Source of the DNA: Clostridium ljungdahlii
Lineage (GTDB): Bacteria > Bacillota > Clostridia > Clostridiales > Clostridiaceae
NCBI RefSeq assembly: GCF_001636845.1
Contig: NZ_LITT01000002.1
Coordinates: 1 to 64,000 of the forward strand
Direction: 5' to 3'
Length of the DNA: 64,000 nucleotides
Shown piece after piece: positions 34,397-43,117 of the stretch. The stretch's first letter is position 1, and every line of letters starts with the position of its first letter. Below the pieces are notes generated by a model. The model was not told the origin of the DNA, did not search any database, and was given only the letters and a program-made list of their open reading frames with translations. A program made the translations under genes and the position numbers.

Positions 34397-34870
34397 ATGA
34401 TAATATTTAATATACCCGGGAGCAGGAGTATTACCATAAAAAATGTTATTTTTGATTTTAATGGTACTCTTGGACAAGACGGGATTTTAATTGATTCTGT
34501 GGGGGATAAATTAAAGGAGTTGGCAGACAAAGGCGTTAATATTTATGTGATTACGGCAGATACTTATGGAACTGTAAAAAAGCAGTGCAGGGATCTTCCG
34601 GTTGAAGTTAAGATATTTAATAAAGAAGATTCATCTAAAGGTAAAAAATATATGGTTGAAAAGTTGGGATGTGATGTTACCGCATCTGTTGGCAATGGAA
34701 GAAATGATTTGGAGATGTTCAAAAATAGTATTATATCTATTTGTGTTATTGGGGGAGAAGGATGTTTTACTAAATCTTTGCTAGAATCTGATATAGCAGT
34801 TACAAACATTTTAGATGCTGTAGATTTATTGTTAAATAATGATAGAATTAGAGCTACACTTAGAACTTAA
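34397..34870 (+). CDS. HAD-family protein, soluble P-type ATPase-like
   Basis: 157 residues forming a bare HAD core: motif I VIFDFNGTLG (~18-27), motif II VITAD (~50), and motif IV VGNGRNDLEMF (~98). Motif I is DxN rather than DxD, so the usual acid/base Asp of HAD phosphatases is missing, as in the phosphorylation loops of P-type ATPases. An N-terminal IPGSRSITIKN strand is typical of this small cytosolic family, whose substrate is unknown. Sixteen bases separate it from the MutS-like gene, suggesting co-transcription. Confidence 0.8.
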   Translation: MIIFNIPGSRSITIKNVIFDFNGTLGQDGILIDSVGDKLKELADKGVNIYVITADTYGTVKKQCRDLPVEVKIFNKEDSSKGKKYMVEKLGCDVTASVGNGRNDLEMFKNSIISICVIGGEGCFTKSLLESDIAVTNILDAVDLLLNNDRIRATLRT

Positions 34871-34886
34871 ATAAGGAGGAATAAAT

Positions 34887-36569
34887 ATGTGGGTTGTACT
34901 CGGATACATAGCTGCTATTATATTAGTAAGCATATTAATATCAGTATTTTCAAACGTCAAGTCAAATAATGAAATTAGGAGAAGAATAGAAAATGATTGG
35001 GGTGCAGAGTCTGAAGAAAAATATACGGAAGATGACCTAAAGAGTACAGCTGAATACTTTAATAATAGAAAAGAAGTGGAAAAAGAAACAGTTTTTATCG
35101 ATGAAATTACCTGGAAAGATCTTGATATGGACAGTATTTTTAAAAAAATAAACAATACAGAAAGTAGTCCTGGAGAACAGTATTTATATAATATATTAAG
35201 AGAACCTATATATGAGGAGGAGAAACTTAAACATAGAGATGAATTGATAAAATTTTTTCAGAATAATGATAAAGAGAGAAAAAGTATACAATATATACTT
35301 GCAAAACTAGGCAAAAATAGGGTTTGTTTTATAACTGATTACTTTTACAATAAGGGTAATAAGAGAAAATCATTACTGCTTTACTATAGAATTTTGTCCT
35401 TGATCCCCTTTGCAGGTGCAGGATTAATATTTTTAAATCCGTATATTGGACTCACTACCATTGTATTGTCCTTTTCCTACAATATATTTTTATATTACAA
35501 AGAAAAGAATAGGATAAAGCATAAATTTGAATCCTTTATGTACATACTTAAAATAGTAAAATATGCTGGAGATATTCTGAAAGAAAATGTAAAAGAGTTT
35601 AAAGATTACAATGAAAAATTAAGGGAGGCTCTTAAAAAGCTAAAATCTATAACAAGACTTTCTTTTGCTTCAAGAAATAATGGCACAGACGTAGGCATAA
35701 TAGCTGAGTATACTAGCATGTTTTTACTTACGGATTTAATTAATTATGAAAAAATGTCAAATGCCCTTATGGAAAGAAACAGTGAGTTCAAAGTAATATT
35801 TGAAGTAATTGGAACTATAGATAGCTGTATGTCTATTGCAGCTTACAGGAAAAGAATAAAAAATTATGTTACTCCAGAGCTCACTAAATCCAGGAGAAAG
35901 CAGGAAAATGTGAATGTGTTTAAAGATATAAGGCATCCCCTTATGAAAAAATCTGTGCCAAACTCCATAGAGATTTCAGATTCCATTTTAATTACAGGGT
36001 CCAATGCATCAGGTAAATCAACTTTTTTAAAAACAGTAGCTATAAATATTATTTTAGCTGAGACAATATATACATGTCTTGCTTCAGAATTTAAATGCTG
36101 TTATTTCAAGATATATACATCTATGGCTTTGAAAGACGATATATTTAGTAATGAGAGTTATTATATAGTAGAAACTAAATCTTTAAAAAGAATTATAGAT
36201 AATTTAAATGAGGATATGCCTACTATATGTTTTGTAGATGAAATTTTACGGGGAACCAATACTGTAGAGAGAATTTCGGCTTCTTCTCAAGTGTTAAAAT
36301 ATTTAACTTTAAATAACTGTATATGCATTGCAGCCACCCATGATGTGGAACTTACTCATATACTTGAAAGATATTTTGAAAATTATCATTTTCAAGAAAG
36401 CATTGAAAATAATGAGATAAAGTTTGATTATAGAATTCATGAGGGAAGGGCTACCACTCAAAATGCAATAAAACTTTTAGGTATTTTAGGATATAGTGAT
36501 GCTATTGTAGAAAAGGCACAGGATAAGGCAAACAAATTTTTAACTGATGGTATATGGGAAGTAGAATAA
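34887..36569 (+). CDS. Membrane-anchored MutS-family ATPase (not a mismatch-repair MutS)
   Basis: 560 residues. Membrane helices at about 2-23 and a pair near 157-200 precede a MutS-type lever region and ATPase domain. Walker A GSNASGKST (~373), Walker B ICFVDEILRGTNTVERISAS (~448), and the dimer-closing ATHDVELT (~483) are intact. The mismatch-recognition and connector domains of true MutS are absent. Such membrane MutS-like proteins occur widely in Firmicutes with unknown function. An AAGGAGG ribosome binding site precedes the ATG. It ends at a good terminator. Confidence 0.85.
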   Translation: MWVVLGYIAAIILVSILISVFSNVKSNNEIRRRIENDWGAESEEKYTEDDLKSTAEYFNNRKEVEKETVFIDEITWKDLDMDSIFKKINNTESSPGEQYLYNILREPIYEEEKLKHRDELIKFFQNNDKERKSIQYILAKLGKNRVCFITDYFYNKGNKRKSLLLYYRILSLIPFAGAGLIFLNPYIGLTTIVLSFSYNIFLYYKEKNRIKHKFESFMYILKIVKYAGDILKENVKEFKDYNEKLREALKKLKSITRLSFASRNNGTDVGIIAEYTSMFLLTDLINYEKMSNALMERNSEFKVIFEVIGTIDSCMSIAAYRKRIKNYVTPELTKSRRKQENVNVFKDIRHPLMKKSVPNSIEISDSILITGSNASGKSTFLKTVAINIILAETIYTCLASEFKCCYFKIYTSMALKDDIFSNESYYIVETKSLKRIIDNLNEDMPTICFVDEILRGTNTVERISASSQVLKYLTLNNCICIAATHDVELTHILERYFENYHFQESIENNEIKFDYRIHEGRATTQNAIKLLGILGYSDAIVEKAQDKANKFLTDGIWEVE

Positions 36570-36600
36570 TTCCAATATCATACATATAATTATAATAATG

Positions 36601-36630
36601 AGCATTCAATTTATAATTGAATGCTTTTTG
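36601..36630 (+). terminator. Intrinsic terminator of the MutS-like gene
   Basis: An 11-bp perfect stem (AGCATTCAATT and its complement) with a 3-base loop and five T. Confidence 0.85.
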
Positions 36631-36694
36631 CATGCATTAATGCTTTTATGTTAAGTATTATTATAACGTTTTTATGACAATGTTTACAAATGGG

Positions 36695-36724
36695 TTGAAT
36701 AATTGTTTAATTAGATGGTATAAT
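36695..36724 (+). promoter_or_regulatory. Promoter of the mod operon
   Basis: TTGAAT (36695-36700), an 18-base spacer and TATAAT (36719-36724), with an extended TGG before the -10. The candidate operator starts about 17 bases downstream. Confidence 0.6.
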
Positions 36725-36740
36725 AAATATATCATATTAA

Positions 36741-36789
36741 AACACTATATTATGAGATAAAAAATTCTTTTATCTAACACTATATAATG
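36741..36789 (+). promoter_or_regulatory. Symmetric operator candidate for molybdate control
   Basis: Two near-identical 14-base boxes, AACACTATATTATG (36741) and AACACTATATAATG (36776), enclose an 8-bp inverted repeat AGATAAAA-AATTC-TTTTATCT. The CTATATA core recalls ModE boxes of other bacteria, but a match to ModE is not certain. The position just after the promoter suits repression by blocking elongation. Confidence 0.5.
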
Positions 36790-36845
36790 TTATGTTATGA
36801 TTTGTTGAAAAATAATATAAGTCTTAAACACTGGGGGGTATTTTA

Positions 36846-37667
36846 ATGAAAAAACTAAAAAAAAGTTTAGCACTTATTCTGATTTTAATTGTCACAACCA
36901 TGGCAGCAGGTTGCGGCGGTAGTCAGAGCTCAAGTGAGAAAAAATCAGATTCATCTGCAAAACAAGAGAAAGCAGTTACTTTAACTGTATCTGCTGCTGC
37001 AAGTTTAAAGGATTCTATGAATGAAATCAAACAGTTATATGCAAAAGATCATCCTAATGTTACCATTACATATAATTTTGGAGCATCAGGAACTCTTCAA
37101 CAGCAAATTGAACAAGGAGCACCAGCAGACATATTTATTTCTGCAGCAACAAAACAGATGGATGCATTAAAAGGTAAAAATTTGCTAGTAAACGATACTA
37201 TAGCTAATCTTTTAAAAAATGATGTAGTTCTTATAGTACCTAAAAATTCATCTTCTAATGTTAAGAGTTTTAACGATTTAGCAAGTGATAAGGTTAAAAA
37301 AGTAGCTCTTGGGGAAGTTAAAAGTGTACCAGTAGGGCAATATTCCCAGGAAATACTTACAAATTTAAAGATAATGGATAAGGTTCAACCAAAGGCTATT
37401 TATGGTAAGGATGTAAAAGAAGTTTTAACCTGGGTTGAAACCGGAAATGCAGATGCTGGTATTGTTTATAAGACAGATGCATTAGTATCAAAGAAAGTAA
37501 ACATTGCAGCTACAGCACCTGAAAACTCTCATAAGGATGTAGTATATCCAGCAGCTGTAATTAAAGCTAGTAAAAATCCTACTCAAGCTAAAGATTTTCT
37601 TAAATTTTTATCAAGTGATAAAGCTAAAGCCGTATTTCAAAAGTATGGATTTAAACTTGGAAAATAA
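36846..37667 (+). CDS. modA: Molybdate ABC transporter binding lipoprotein ModA
   Basis: 273 residues. Lipoprotein signal peptide with lipobox AAGC near residue 23, a Ser/Lys-rich tether, then the ModA fold. VSAAASLKDSMNEIKQLY contributes oxyanion-binding Ser residues, FGASGTLQQQIEQGAPADIFISAA is the family core, and GNADAGIVYKTDA lies near 200. It captures molybdate or tungstate outside the membrane and delivers it to ModB. It is the first gene of modABC; a GGGGGG ribosome binding site precedes the ATG. Confidence 0.93.
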   Translation: MKKLKKSLALILILIVTTMAAGCGGSQSSSEKKSDSSAKQEKAVTLTVSAAASLKDSMNEIKQLYAKDHPNVTITYNFGASGTLQQQIEQGAPADIFISAATKQMDALKGKNLLVNDTIANLLKNDVVLIVPKNSSSNVKSFNDLASDKVKKVALGEVKSVPVGQYSQEILTNLKIMDKVQPKAIYGKDVKEVLTWVETGNADAGIVYKTDALVSKKVNIAATAPENSHKDVVYPAAVIKASKNPTQAKDFLKFLSSDKAKAVFQKYGFKLGK

Positions 37668-37693
37668 TTTATTGTAATGGAGAGGATAAGTTT

Positions 37694-38380
37694 ATGAGTT
37701 TTGATGTTTCGCCTGTATGGATTTCGTTAAAGACTACATTTACGGCTACATTTATAACTTTTTTTATAGGAATTGCAGTAGCTTATTTAATGGTAAATTA
37801 TAATGGAAAGTTAAGAAATATTTTGGATACTATACTTACCCTCCCACTTGTTCTGCCACCTACGGTGGCAGGATTCTTTCTACTCCTTATATTTGGAATA
37901 AATAGTCCTATAGGTAAATCACTTTCTAAAATTGGAATCAATATAATTTTTTCTTGGCCTGCTACAGTAATAGCAGCAGCTGTTGTAGCTTTTCCTCTTA
38001 TGTATAAAACTACAAAGGCAGCTTTTGAACAGATAGATAGAAATATTGTAAGTGCAGCAAGAACATTAGGTGTTTCTGAATGGAAAGTTTTTTGGAAAGT
38101 TGTACTGCCTCTTGCCTGGCCAGGTATAGGGGCAGCTACAGTTCTTTCTTTTGCAAGGGCTCTTGGAGAATTTGGAGCTACTTTAATGATAGCAGGTAAT
38201 ATACCTAACAAAACGGAGACTATTCCTATAGCTATTTATTTTGCAGCTGAAAATGGAGAGATGAATAAGGCTCTTATGTGGGTACTGTTAATAGTTGCAA
38301 TCTCAACTATAGTCATTTTGCTTATGAATTATTGGAATGACTATCAACAGAAAAATATATACGGTGTTAGGAGAAATTAA
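37694..38380 (+). CDS. modB: Molybdate ABC transporter permease ModB
   Basis: 228 residues with about five to six membrane helices. The cytoplasmic EAA-type loop is AARTLGVSEWKVFWKVVLPLAWPG (~116-139), the docking site for ModC; ARALGEFGATLMIAGNIP is conserved in ModB proteins. It follows modA by 26 bases and is two bases from modC. Confidence 0.93.
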   Translation: MSFDVSPVWISLKTTFTATFITFFIGIAVAYLMVNYNGKLRNILDTILTLPLVLPPTVAGFFLLLIFGINSPIGKSLSKIGINIIFSWPATVIAAAVVAFPLMYKTTKAAFEQIDRNIVSAARTLGVSEWKVFWKVVLPLAWPGIGAATVLSFARALGEFGATLMIAGNIPNKTETIPIAIYFAAENGEMNKALMWVLLIVAISTIVILLMNYWNDYQQKNIYGVRRN

Positions 38381-38382
38381 AA

Positions 38383-39447
38383 ATGGGACTGTATGTAGAT
38401 ATTGAAAAGAAGTTATCAGGATTTAGTTTAAAAGTAAAATTCAACAGTGAAAGAAATATAATAGGACTTTTAGGAGCTTCAGGATCTGGTAAAAGTATGA
38501 CACTTAAGTTTATTGCTGGGCTAGATACGCCTGATAGGGGGAAAATAGTATTAAATGAAAAAGTACTATATGATTCTGATAAAAAAATAAATATTCCAAG
38601 TAGAAAACGAAAAGTGGGTTTCTTATTTCAAAATTATGCCCTATTTCCAAACATGACTGTAGAACAAAACATAGGGTTTGGATTGCAAAACATGGATAAA
38701 GATAAGAAAAATAAGATAATTTCTGAAAAAATAAATATGATGAACCTTAAAGGATTGGAAAGAAGATTTCCAAGTCAACTTTCAGGAGGACAGCAGCAGA
38801 GGGCTGCTATTGCCAGGGCTCTTGCAATAGATCCTGAAATACTTCTATTAGATGAACCCTTCTCTGCGTTAGATACTCATCTGAGAAGTAAAATGGAAGA
38901 ACAACTTATACATATATTGTCGAATTATAATGGACATACGGTATTTGTGTCTCATAATAGAGATGAGATATATCGTATTTGCAAAAATATAGCGGTAATT
39001 AATAAAGGTAAAGTAGAAGCTTTTGGAGATAGAGACTATATATTTAAAAATCCTCCCACTGTTTCAGCAGCACAGCTTACAGGGTGTAAAAACATATCTA
39101 AGGTTGAAGTAATAGATGAACATACTATAGAAGCTGTAGATTGGGGATGTACTCTTAAAGTTAAGGATAAGATTGAAGATAAGGTATCCTATGTAGGAAT
39201 TAGAGCACATTACGTTGAATTAGCAGATGATAATAAAAATGAAAACATATTTAAATGCTGTGTAAATCATATAAATGAAAGTCCTTTTACAGTTTCAATT
39301 TATTTGGACAGTGTAGAGGAGAAAACATATACTAAGAATAAAAGTTTACTATGGGAAATTCCAAAGGAAAATTGGATTGCACTGAAAAAAATTCACCAAC
39401 CCTGGAATATATATATAGATAAAAATAACTTTTTCTTAATAAAATAA
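38383..39447 (+). CDS. modC: Molybdate ABC transporter ATPase ModC
   Basis: 354 residues. Walker A GASGSGKSM (Met in place of the usual Thr, seen in other ModC proteins), Q-loop FLFQNYALFP, signature LSGGQQQRAAIARAL, Walker B LLLDEPFSALD, and switch His in VFVSHNRDE. The C-terminal third (~230-354) corresponds to the regulatory TOBE region, recognisable as VSYVGIRAHYVEL but divergent. It energises ModB. The stop lies at the start of a strong terminator that separates it from mop. Confidence 0.92.
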   Translation: MGLYVDIEKKLSGFSLKVKFNSERNIIGLLGASGSGKSMTLKFIAGLDTPDRGKIVLNEKVLYDSDKKINIPSRKRKVGFLFQNYALFPNMTVEQNIGFGLQNMDKDKKNKIISEKINMMNLKGLERRFPSQLSGGQQQRAAIARALAIDPEILLLDEPFSALDTHLRSKMEEQLIHILSNYNGHTVFVSHNRDEIYRICKNIAVINKGKVEAFGDRDYIFKNPPTVSAAQLTGCKNISKVEVIDEHTIEAVDWGCTLKVKDKIEDKVSYVGIRAHYVELADDNKNENIFKCCVNHINESPFTVSIYLDSVEEKTYTKNKSLLWEIPKENWIALKKIHQPWNIYIDKNNFFLIK

Positions 39448-39490
39448 AAACTGCAAGATAGGGATAAACTAAAACTATCTTGCAGTTTTT
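39447..39490 (+). terminator. Intrinsic terminator after modC
   Basis: A 15-bp perfect stem (39447-39461 with 39475-39489), 13-base loop and a T-run. Confidence 0.9.
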
Positions 39491-39543
39491 ATTTTACTGA
39501 AGTAAAAACATTACAAAATACATTAAAAGGAAGGTAATTTAAT

Positions 39544-39750
39544 ATGAAAATCAGTGCAAGAAATCAGTTAAAAGGAAAAGTTTCTGAAATTAAAGAAGGA
39601 GCTGTAAATGGTGAGGTTATAGTAGACTTAGGAAATGGAACAACTATATGCTCAATTATTACAATGGAATCCATTAAGAATTTAGGAATTAAAGTTGGTT
39701 CTGAAGTTACAGCACTTGTTAAAGCTTCTTCAGTAATTCTTATGGCATAA
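39544..39750 (+). CDS. mop: Molbindin-type molybdate-binding protein (Mop)
   Basis: 68 residues forming one Mop/TOBE domain: [25 protein letters not shown], then [13 protein letters not shown], and a final [16 protein letters not shown]. Such proteins assemble into rings that store or buffer molybdate in the cytosol. It has its own AAAGGAAGG ribosome binding site. It lies after the modC terminator, so it is expressed by readthrough or from its own promoter in the short gap. Confidence 0.92.
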   Translation: MKISARNQLKGKVSEIKEGAVNGEVIVDLGNGTTICSIITMESIKNLGIKVGSEVTALVKASSVILMA

Positions 39751-39779
39751 GACATTTTCAAATAAACAGAGTTCTTGGT

Positions 39780-39808
39780 ATCAGATGGAGTTTTAAACTC
39801 CATCTGAT
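39780..39808 (+). terminator. Hairpin after mop
   Basis: ATCAGATGGAGTT pairs with AACTCCATCTGAT, leaving a tiny loop. There is no T-run, so termination strength is uncertain. Confidence 0.5.
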
Positions 39809-39814
39809 GCTTAG

Positions 39815-39953
39815 AAATCGTTATCCAGGGACATAGCCGCTCTTTACCCCATTTGGAGAAGTGGAGTATTAGAGCGGATAGTCATCGGAGAAATAACCAG
39901 ATTATTTACTAAATTAGCAAGTAATGTTTATTACATAACTTGCTAATTTTTTT
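39815..39953 (+). ncRNA. Unassigned structured RNA with terminator, between mop and cheY
   Basis: An outer stem GTTAT/ATAAC (39820-39824 with 39893-39897) encloses CCGCTCT/AGAGCGG (39837-39843 with 39871-39877), with conserved-looking single-stranded segments CCAGGGACATAG and AGTCATCGGAGAA between them. This is followed by a strong terminator: 12-bp stem 39911-39922 with 39938-39949 and seven T. The layout is that of a riboswitch aptamer plus terminator. I cannot match it to a class I know. It could control the chemotaxis operon 250 bases downstream or respond to molybdenum or tungsten, given its neighbours. The remaining 39954-40206 is A+T-rich leader with no other feature seen. Confidence 0.5.
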
Positions 39954-40206
39954 ATGCATTTATATTTAGGAAGGTAACTTCCTGTACTGTTATATACGAT
40001 GAATTGTATAACAATAATGTAAATTTTAATATATTTATATTTTTTATAATAAGAAAACAAAAAATAAAGGAAAATAGATATAGATGTAGAATTTATAAAC
40101 AAATGGAGATAATATAGAAAGATATAGTTAATAATTAAATTGATTTTAAAATTTAATTATATTTTTAAGATTTAATAAAATATTTAATTATAAGGGGGAC
40201 AAATTT

Positions 40207-40569
40207 ATGTCAAAGGTACTTATTGTTGATGATGCATCTTTTATGAGAATATCTCTAAAGACTATGCTTGCTAAAAATGGATTTGAAGTTATTGGAGAAG
40301 CTAAAAATGGAGTTTCGGCAATTCTTAAATATAAGCAATATAATCCTGATATTGTAACAATGGATATTACAATGCCTGATATGGATGGAATTGAGGCACT
40401 TAAAAAAATCAGAGAATATGATAATAAAGCTAAGGTTGTTATGATAACTGCAATGGGACAAGAAGCTATGGTTAAAAGGGCAATAGTTAGTGGTGCTAGG
40501 TCATTTATTGTTAAACCTTTTAAAGAAGATCAATTGGTTAAAGCACTTAATAAAGTATTATCAGTCTAA
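40207..40569 (+). CDS. cheY: Chemotaxis response regulator CheY
   Basis: 120 residues, a single receiver domain: acidic pair VDDAS (D7-D8), phospho-acceptor Asp in TMDITMPDMDG (~53), Thr in MITAMG (~82) and Lys in IVKPF (~104). No output domain, so it acts by protein contact at the flagellar motor. A GGGGG ribosome binding site precedes the ATG. It heads the run cheY-cheA-cheW-mcp-cheB. Confidence 0.93.
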   Translation: MSKVLIVDDASFMRISLKTMLAKNGFEVIGEAKNGVSAILKYKQYNPDIVTMDITMPDMDGIEALKKIREYDNKAKVVMITAMGQEAMVKRAIVSGARSFIVKPFKEDQLVKALNKVLSV

Positions 40570-40594
40570 ATATTAAAACTGGGGGTGGTAAATT

Positions 40595-42580
40595 GTGTCA
40601 GATAAAAGCTCAGATGATGTCATACTTGAATCCTATATATTTGAAACATCCCAGCTTATTGATCAACTTGAAACATTAATATTAGAAAATGAAAGTGGAA
40701 ATTGCTATTCGGAAGAAACTATCAATGAGATATTTCGCATTATGCATACAATTAAAGGATCTTCCGCTATGATGTCCTATGAATATATTTCAAAGTTAGC
40801 TCACTCTATAGAAGATTTGTTTTATTTTCTCAGAGAAGAGAAGCCTAAAGATGTAGATTACGAAAGTTTATCAGACTTGATTTTAAGATGTGTAGATTTT
40901 ATAAAAGTGGAACTTGAAAAAATAAAAAATGGAGATAAAGTTGACGGCAGCTGTGATTCTATAATAGATAATAATAGGAATTTTCTTATAAAATTAAAAG
41001 ATCGGAACTCTAAGGAGGACGTTAATAAGGAAAATGTAGGTGAGACAAAATTAGCCATTAATGTGTATGAGACAGTTGTATTTTTTGAAGATGACTGTGA
41101 AATGGAAAACTTAAGGGCTTATACTGTAGTGGAAACTTTGAGAGAGTTTTCAGAAGAGGTTAATTATATACCTAAGGATATAATGGAAAATGATGATACC
41201 TGTAAAACAATACATGAAAGCGGTTTTAAAATATTTATAAAATCTCATAAATCTTATGATGAGCTTTCTGAAATTTTAAACCATACAGTTTTCTTGAAAA
41301 CCTTTAAACTTGAAAAAGTGGAAAATGCTGAACAGTTTCATCAATCTACTAAACCCAATCAAAGCACAAACGTATGTGATGAAAATACGAAGGATAAATC
41401 AATTATACAAGATTTTATAAATGTAAAAGTGGACAAGCTAGATAAACTGATGTATTTAGTAGAGGAAATGGTTATTGCTGAAGCTATGGTTACTCAAAAT
41501 CCTGATTTGAGAGGAATGAAACTGAGTAATTTTGAAAAATCCTCAAGGCAGCTTCATAAAATTACAAGCGAGCTTCAGGATGTAATAATGTCTGTAAGGA
41601 TGGTGCCTATATCTATAGTATTTCACAAAATGAATCGTATAGTGCGGGATATGAGTAAAAAATTAAAAAAACAAGTTCACTTAAAATTAATTGGAGAGGA
41701 TACTGAAGTAGATAAAAATATAATTGAACATATATCAGATCCCCTTATGCATTTAGTACGTAATTCTATTGATCACGGAATAGAATCAGTAGAAGATAGA
41801 AAATGTCTTGGAAAAAGTAAAACTGGAACCGTCACATTAGAAGCGAAAAATGAGGGAAATGACATTGTTATAACTGTAAAAGATGATGGTAGTGGATTAG
41901 ATAAAAAAAGCATATTAGAAAAAGCCATTTCAAATGGAATACTTAAGAAGAATCCAGAGGAAGTGAGTGACCAAGAAATTTATAATTTAATTTTTATTCC
42001 AGGATTTTCTACGAACCAAAATGTTACAGAATTTAGCGGCAGAGGGGTTGGAATGGATGTAGTAGTTAAAAATATTCAAGATGTAGGGGGATCAGTTTCA
42101 ATAGATAGTTTGGAGAATGGTGGCTCTACTACAACTATGAAAATACCTCGAACCCTTGCAATTATAGATGGCATGAATATACGGGTAGGAAATTCATATT
42201 ATACTATTCCTATTACATCTATAAAAGAACTTTTTAGTGTGGAAAAAAATAATGTAATTTCTAATATGAATGATGATGAAATGATAATGGTAAGAGGTGA
42301 GTGTTATCCTATCGTTCGTATACAAAGATTATATAATATAACTACTAATGTTAAAAATTTAGAAGATGGAGTAATTGTTATGGTAGAAAAAGACAATAGG
42401 GGACTATGTATATTTGCAGATGAATTAGTTGGACAGCAGCAGGTTGTAGTAAAGTGTTTACCTAATTATATAAAAAAAATAAAAAATATAGATGGAATTG
42501 AAGGATGTACCCTTCTTGGAGATGGGAGTATTAGTTTGATACTTGATGTAGGTGAACTTGTAAATATGCTTGGCAAATAA
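40595..42580 (+). CDS. cheA: Chemotaxis histidine kinase CheA
   Basis: 661 residues from a GTG at 40595 (GGGGGTGG ribosome binding site). Domains in order: Hpt with phospho-His in IMHTIKGSSAMM (~H50), a CheY-binding P2 region (~150-245), dimerisation helices starting near 275 (VKVDKLDKLMYLVEEMVIAE), the GHKL ATPase with HLVRNSIDHGIE and GRGVGMDVV, and a C-terminal CheW-like regulatory domain (~530-661). It phosphorylates CheY and CheB under receptor control. It is complete and of typical length. Confidence 0.93.
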   Translation: MSDKSSDDVILESYIFETSQLIDQLETLILENESGNCYSEETINEIFRIMHTIKGSSAMMSYEYISKLAHSIEDLFYFLREEKPKDVDYESLSDLILRCVDFIKVELEKIKNGDKVDGSCDSIIDNNRNFLIKLKDRNSKEDVNKENVGETKLAINVYETVVFFEDDCEMENLRAYTVVETLREFSEEVNYIPKDIMENDDTCKTIHESGFKIFIKSHKSYDELSEILNHTVFLKTFKLEKVENAEQFHQSTKPNQSTNVCDENTKDKSIIQDFINVKVDKLDKLMYLVEEMVIAEAMVTQNPDLRGMKLSNFEKSSRQLHKITSELQDVIMSVRMVPISIVFHKMNRIVRDMSKKLKKQVHLKLIGEDTEVDKNIIEHISDPLMHLVRNSIDHGIESVEDRKCLGKSKTGTVTLEAKNEGNDIVITVKDDGSGLDKKSILEKAISNGILKKNPEEVSDQEIYNLIFIPGFSTNQNVTEFSGRGVGMDVVVKNIQDVGGSVSIDSLENGGSTTTMKIPRTLAIIDGMNIRVGNSYYTIPITSIKELFSVEKNNVISNMNDDEMIMVRGECYPIVRIQRLYNITTNVKNLEDGVIVMVEKDNRGLCIFADELVGQQQVVVKCLPNYIKKIKNIDGIEGCTLLGDGSISLILDVGELVNMLGK

Positions 42581-42608
42581 AAACTCACAGCGAAAGGAGA
42601 ATGTAAAT

Positions 42609-43097
42609 ATGTCAGAAGTTGTAGTAGATGATTTAATTGAAGAAGAAGATACGCAAAAGAATAAATATCTTACCTTTACTCTTGAAAATGAATTTTATGG
42701 TATAGAAATTAAATACGTTATTGAAATAATAGGAATTCAGCCTATAAGCGAAATACCTGAACTTCCTGAATACATAAAGGGAATTATAAATTTAAGAGGC
42801 AAAATAATACCTGTAATGGATGTTAGGTTAAGATTTAAAAAGGAACCACTTGAATATAACGACAGAACATGTATTATTGTAATTCAGATTGAAGATATTT
42901 CTGTAGGACTTATTGTAGATGGTGTCTCCGAGGTAATAGATATACCTGACTGTCAAATTGTAGAACCTCCAGAAATCAGCAAAATTAAAAATAAGTTTAT
43001 AAAAGGTATAGGAAAGGTTCAAGATAATGTAAAACTACTTTTGGATTGTGATAAGCTGTTAAATCATGAGGACGCAGACAGTTTAAGTAATATTTAA
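42609..43097 (+). CDS. cheW: Chemotaxis coupling protein CheW
   Basis: About 162 residues from ATG 42609 (AAAGGAG 9 bases upstream; longer frames would overlap cheA). It has the SH3-like CheW fold: [22 protein letters not shown], then [29 protein letters not shown], the receptor/CheA-binding signature, and [11 protein letters not shown]-type strand near 105. It links CheA to chemoreceptors. Confidence 0.93.
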   Translation: MSEVVVDDLIEEEDTQKNKYLTFTLENEFYGIEIKYVIEIIGIQPISEIPELPEYIKGIINLRGKIIPVMDVRLRFKKEPLEYNDRTCIIVIQIEDISVGLIVDGVSEVIDIPDCQIVEPPEISKIKNKFIKGIGKVQDNVKLLLDCDKLLNHEDADSLSNI

Positions 43098-43117
43098 TAT
43101 CAAAGGAGTGGATAGAT

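Noticed and set aside
34887-36569. Calling the ATPase a DNA mismatch-repair MutS
   Set aside because: The mismatch-recognition and connector domains are absent and membrane helices are present; only the MutS-type ATPase is shared.
39815-39910. Assignment of the structured RNA to the Moco, c-di-GMP or NiCo riboswitch classes
   Set aside because: The neighbours suggested these, but the characteristic conserved segments of those classes could not be found, so it is left unassigned.
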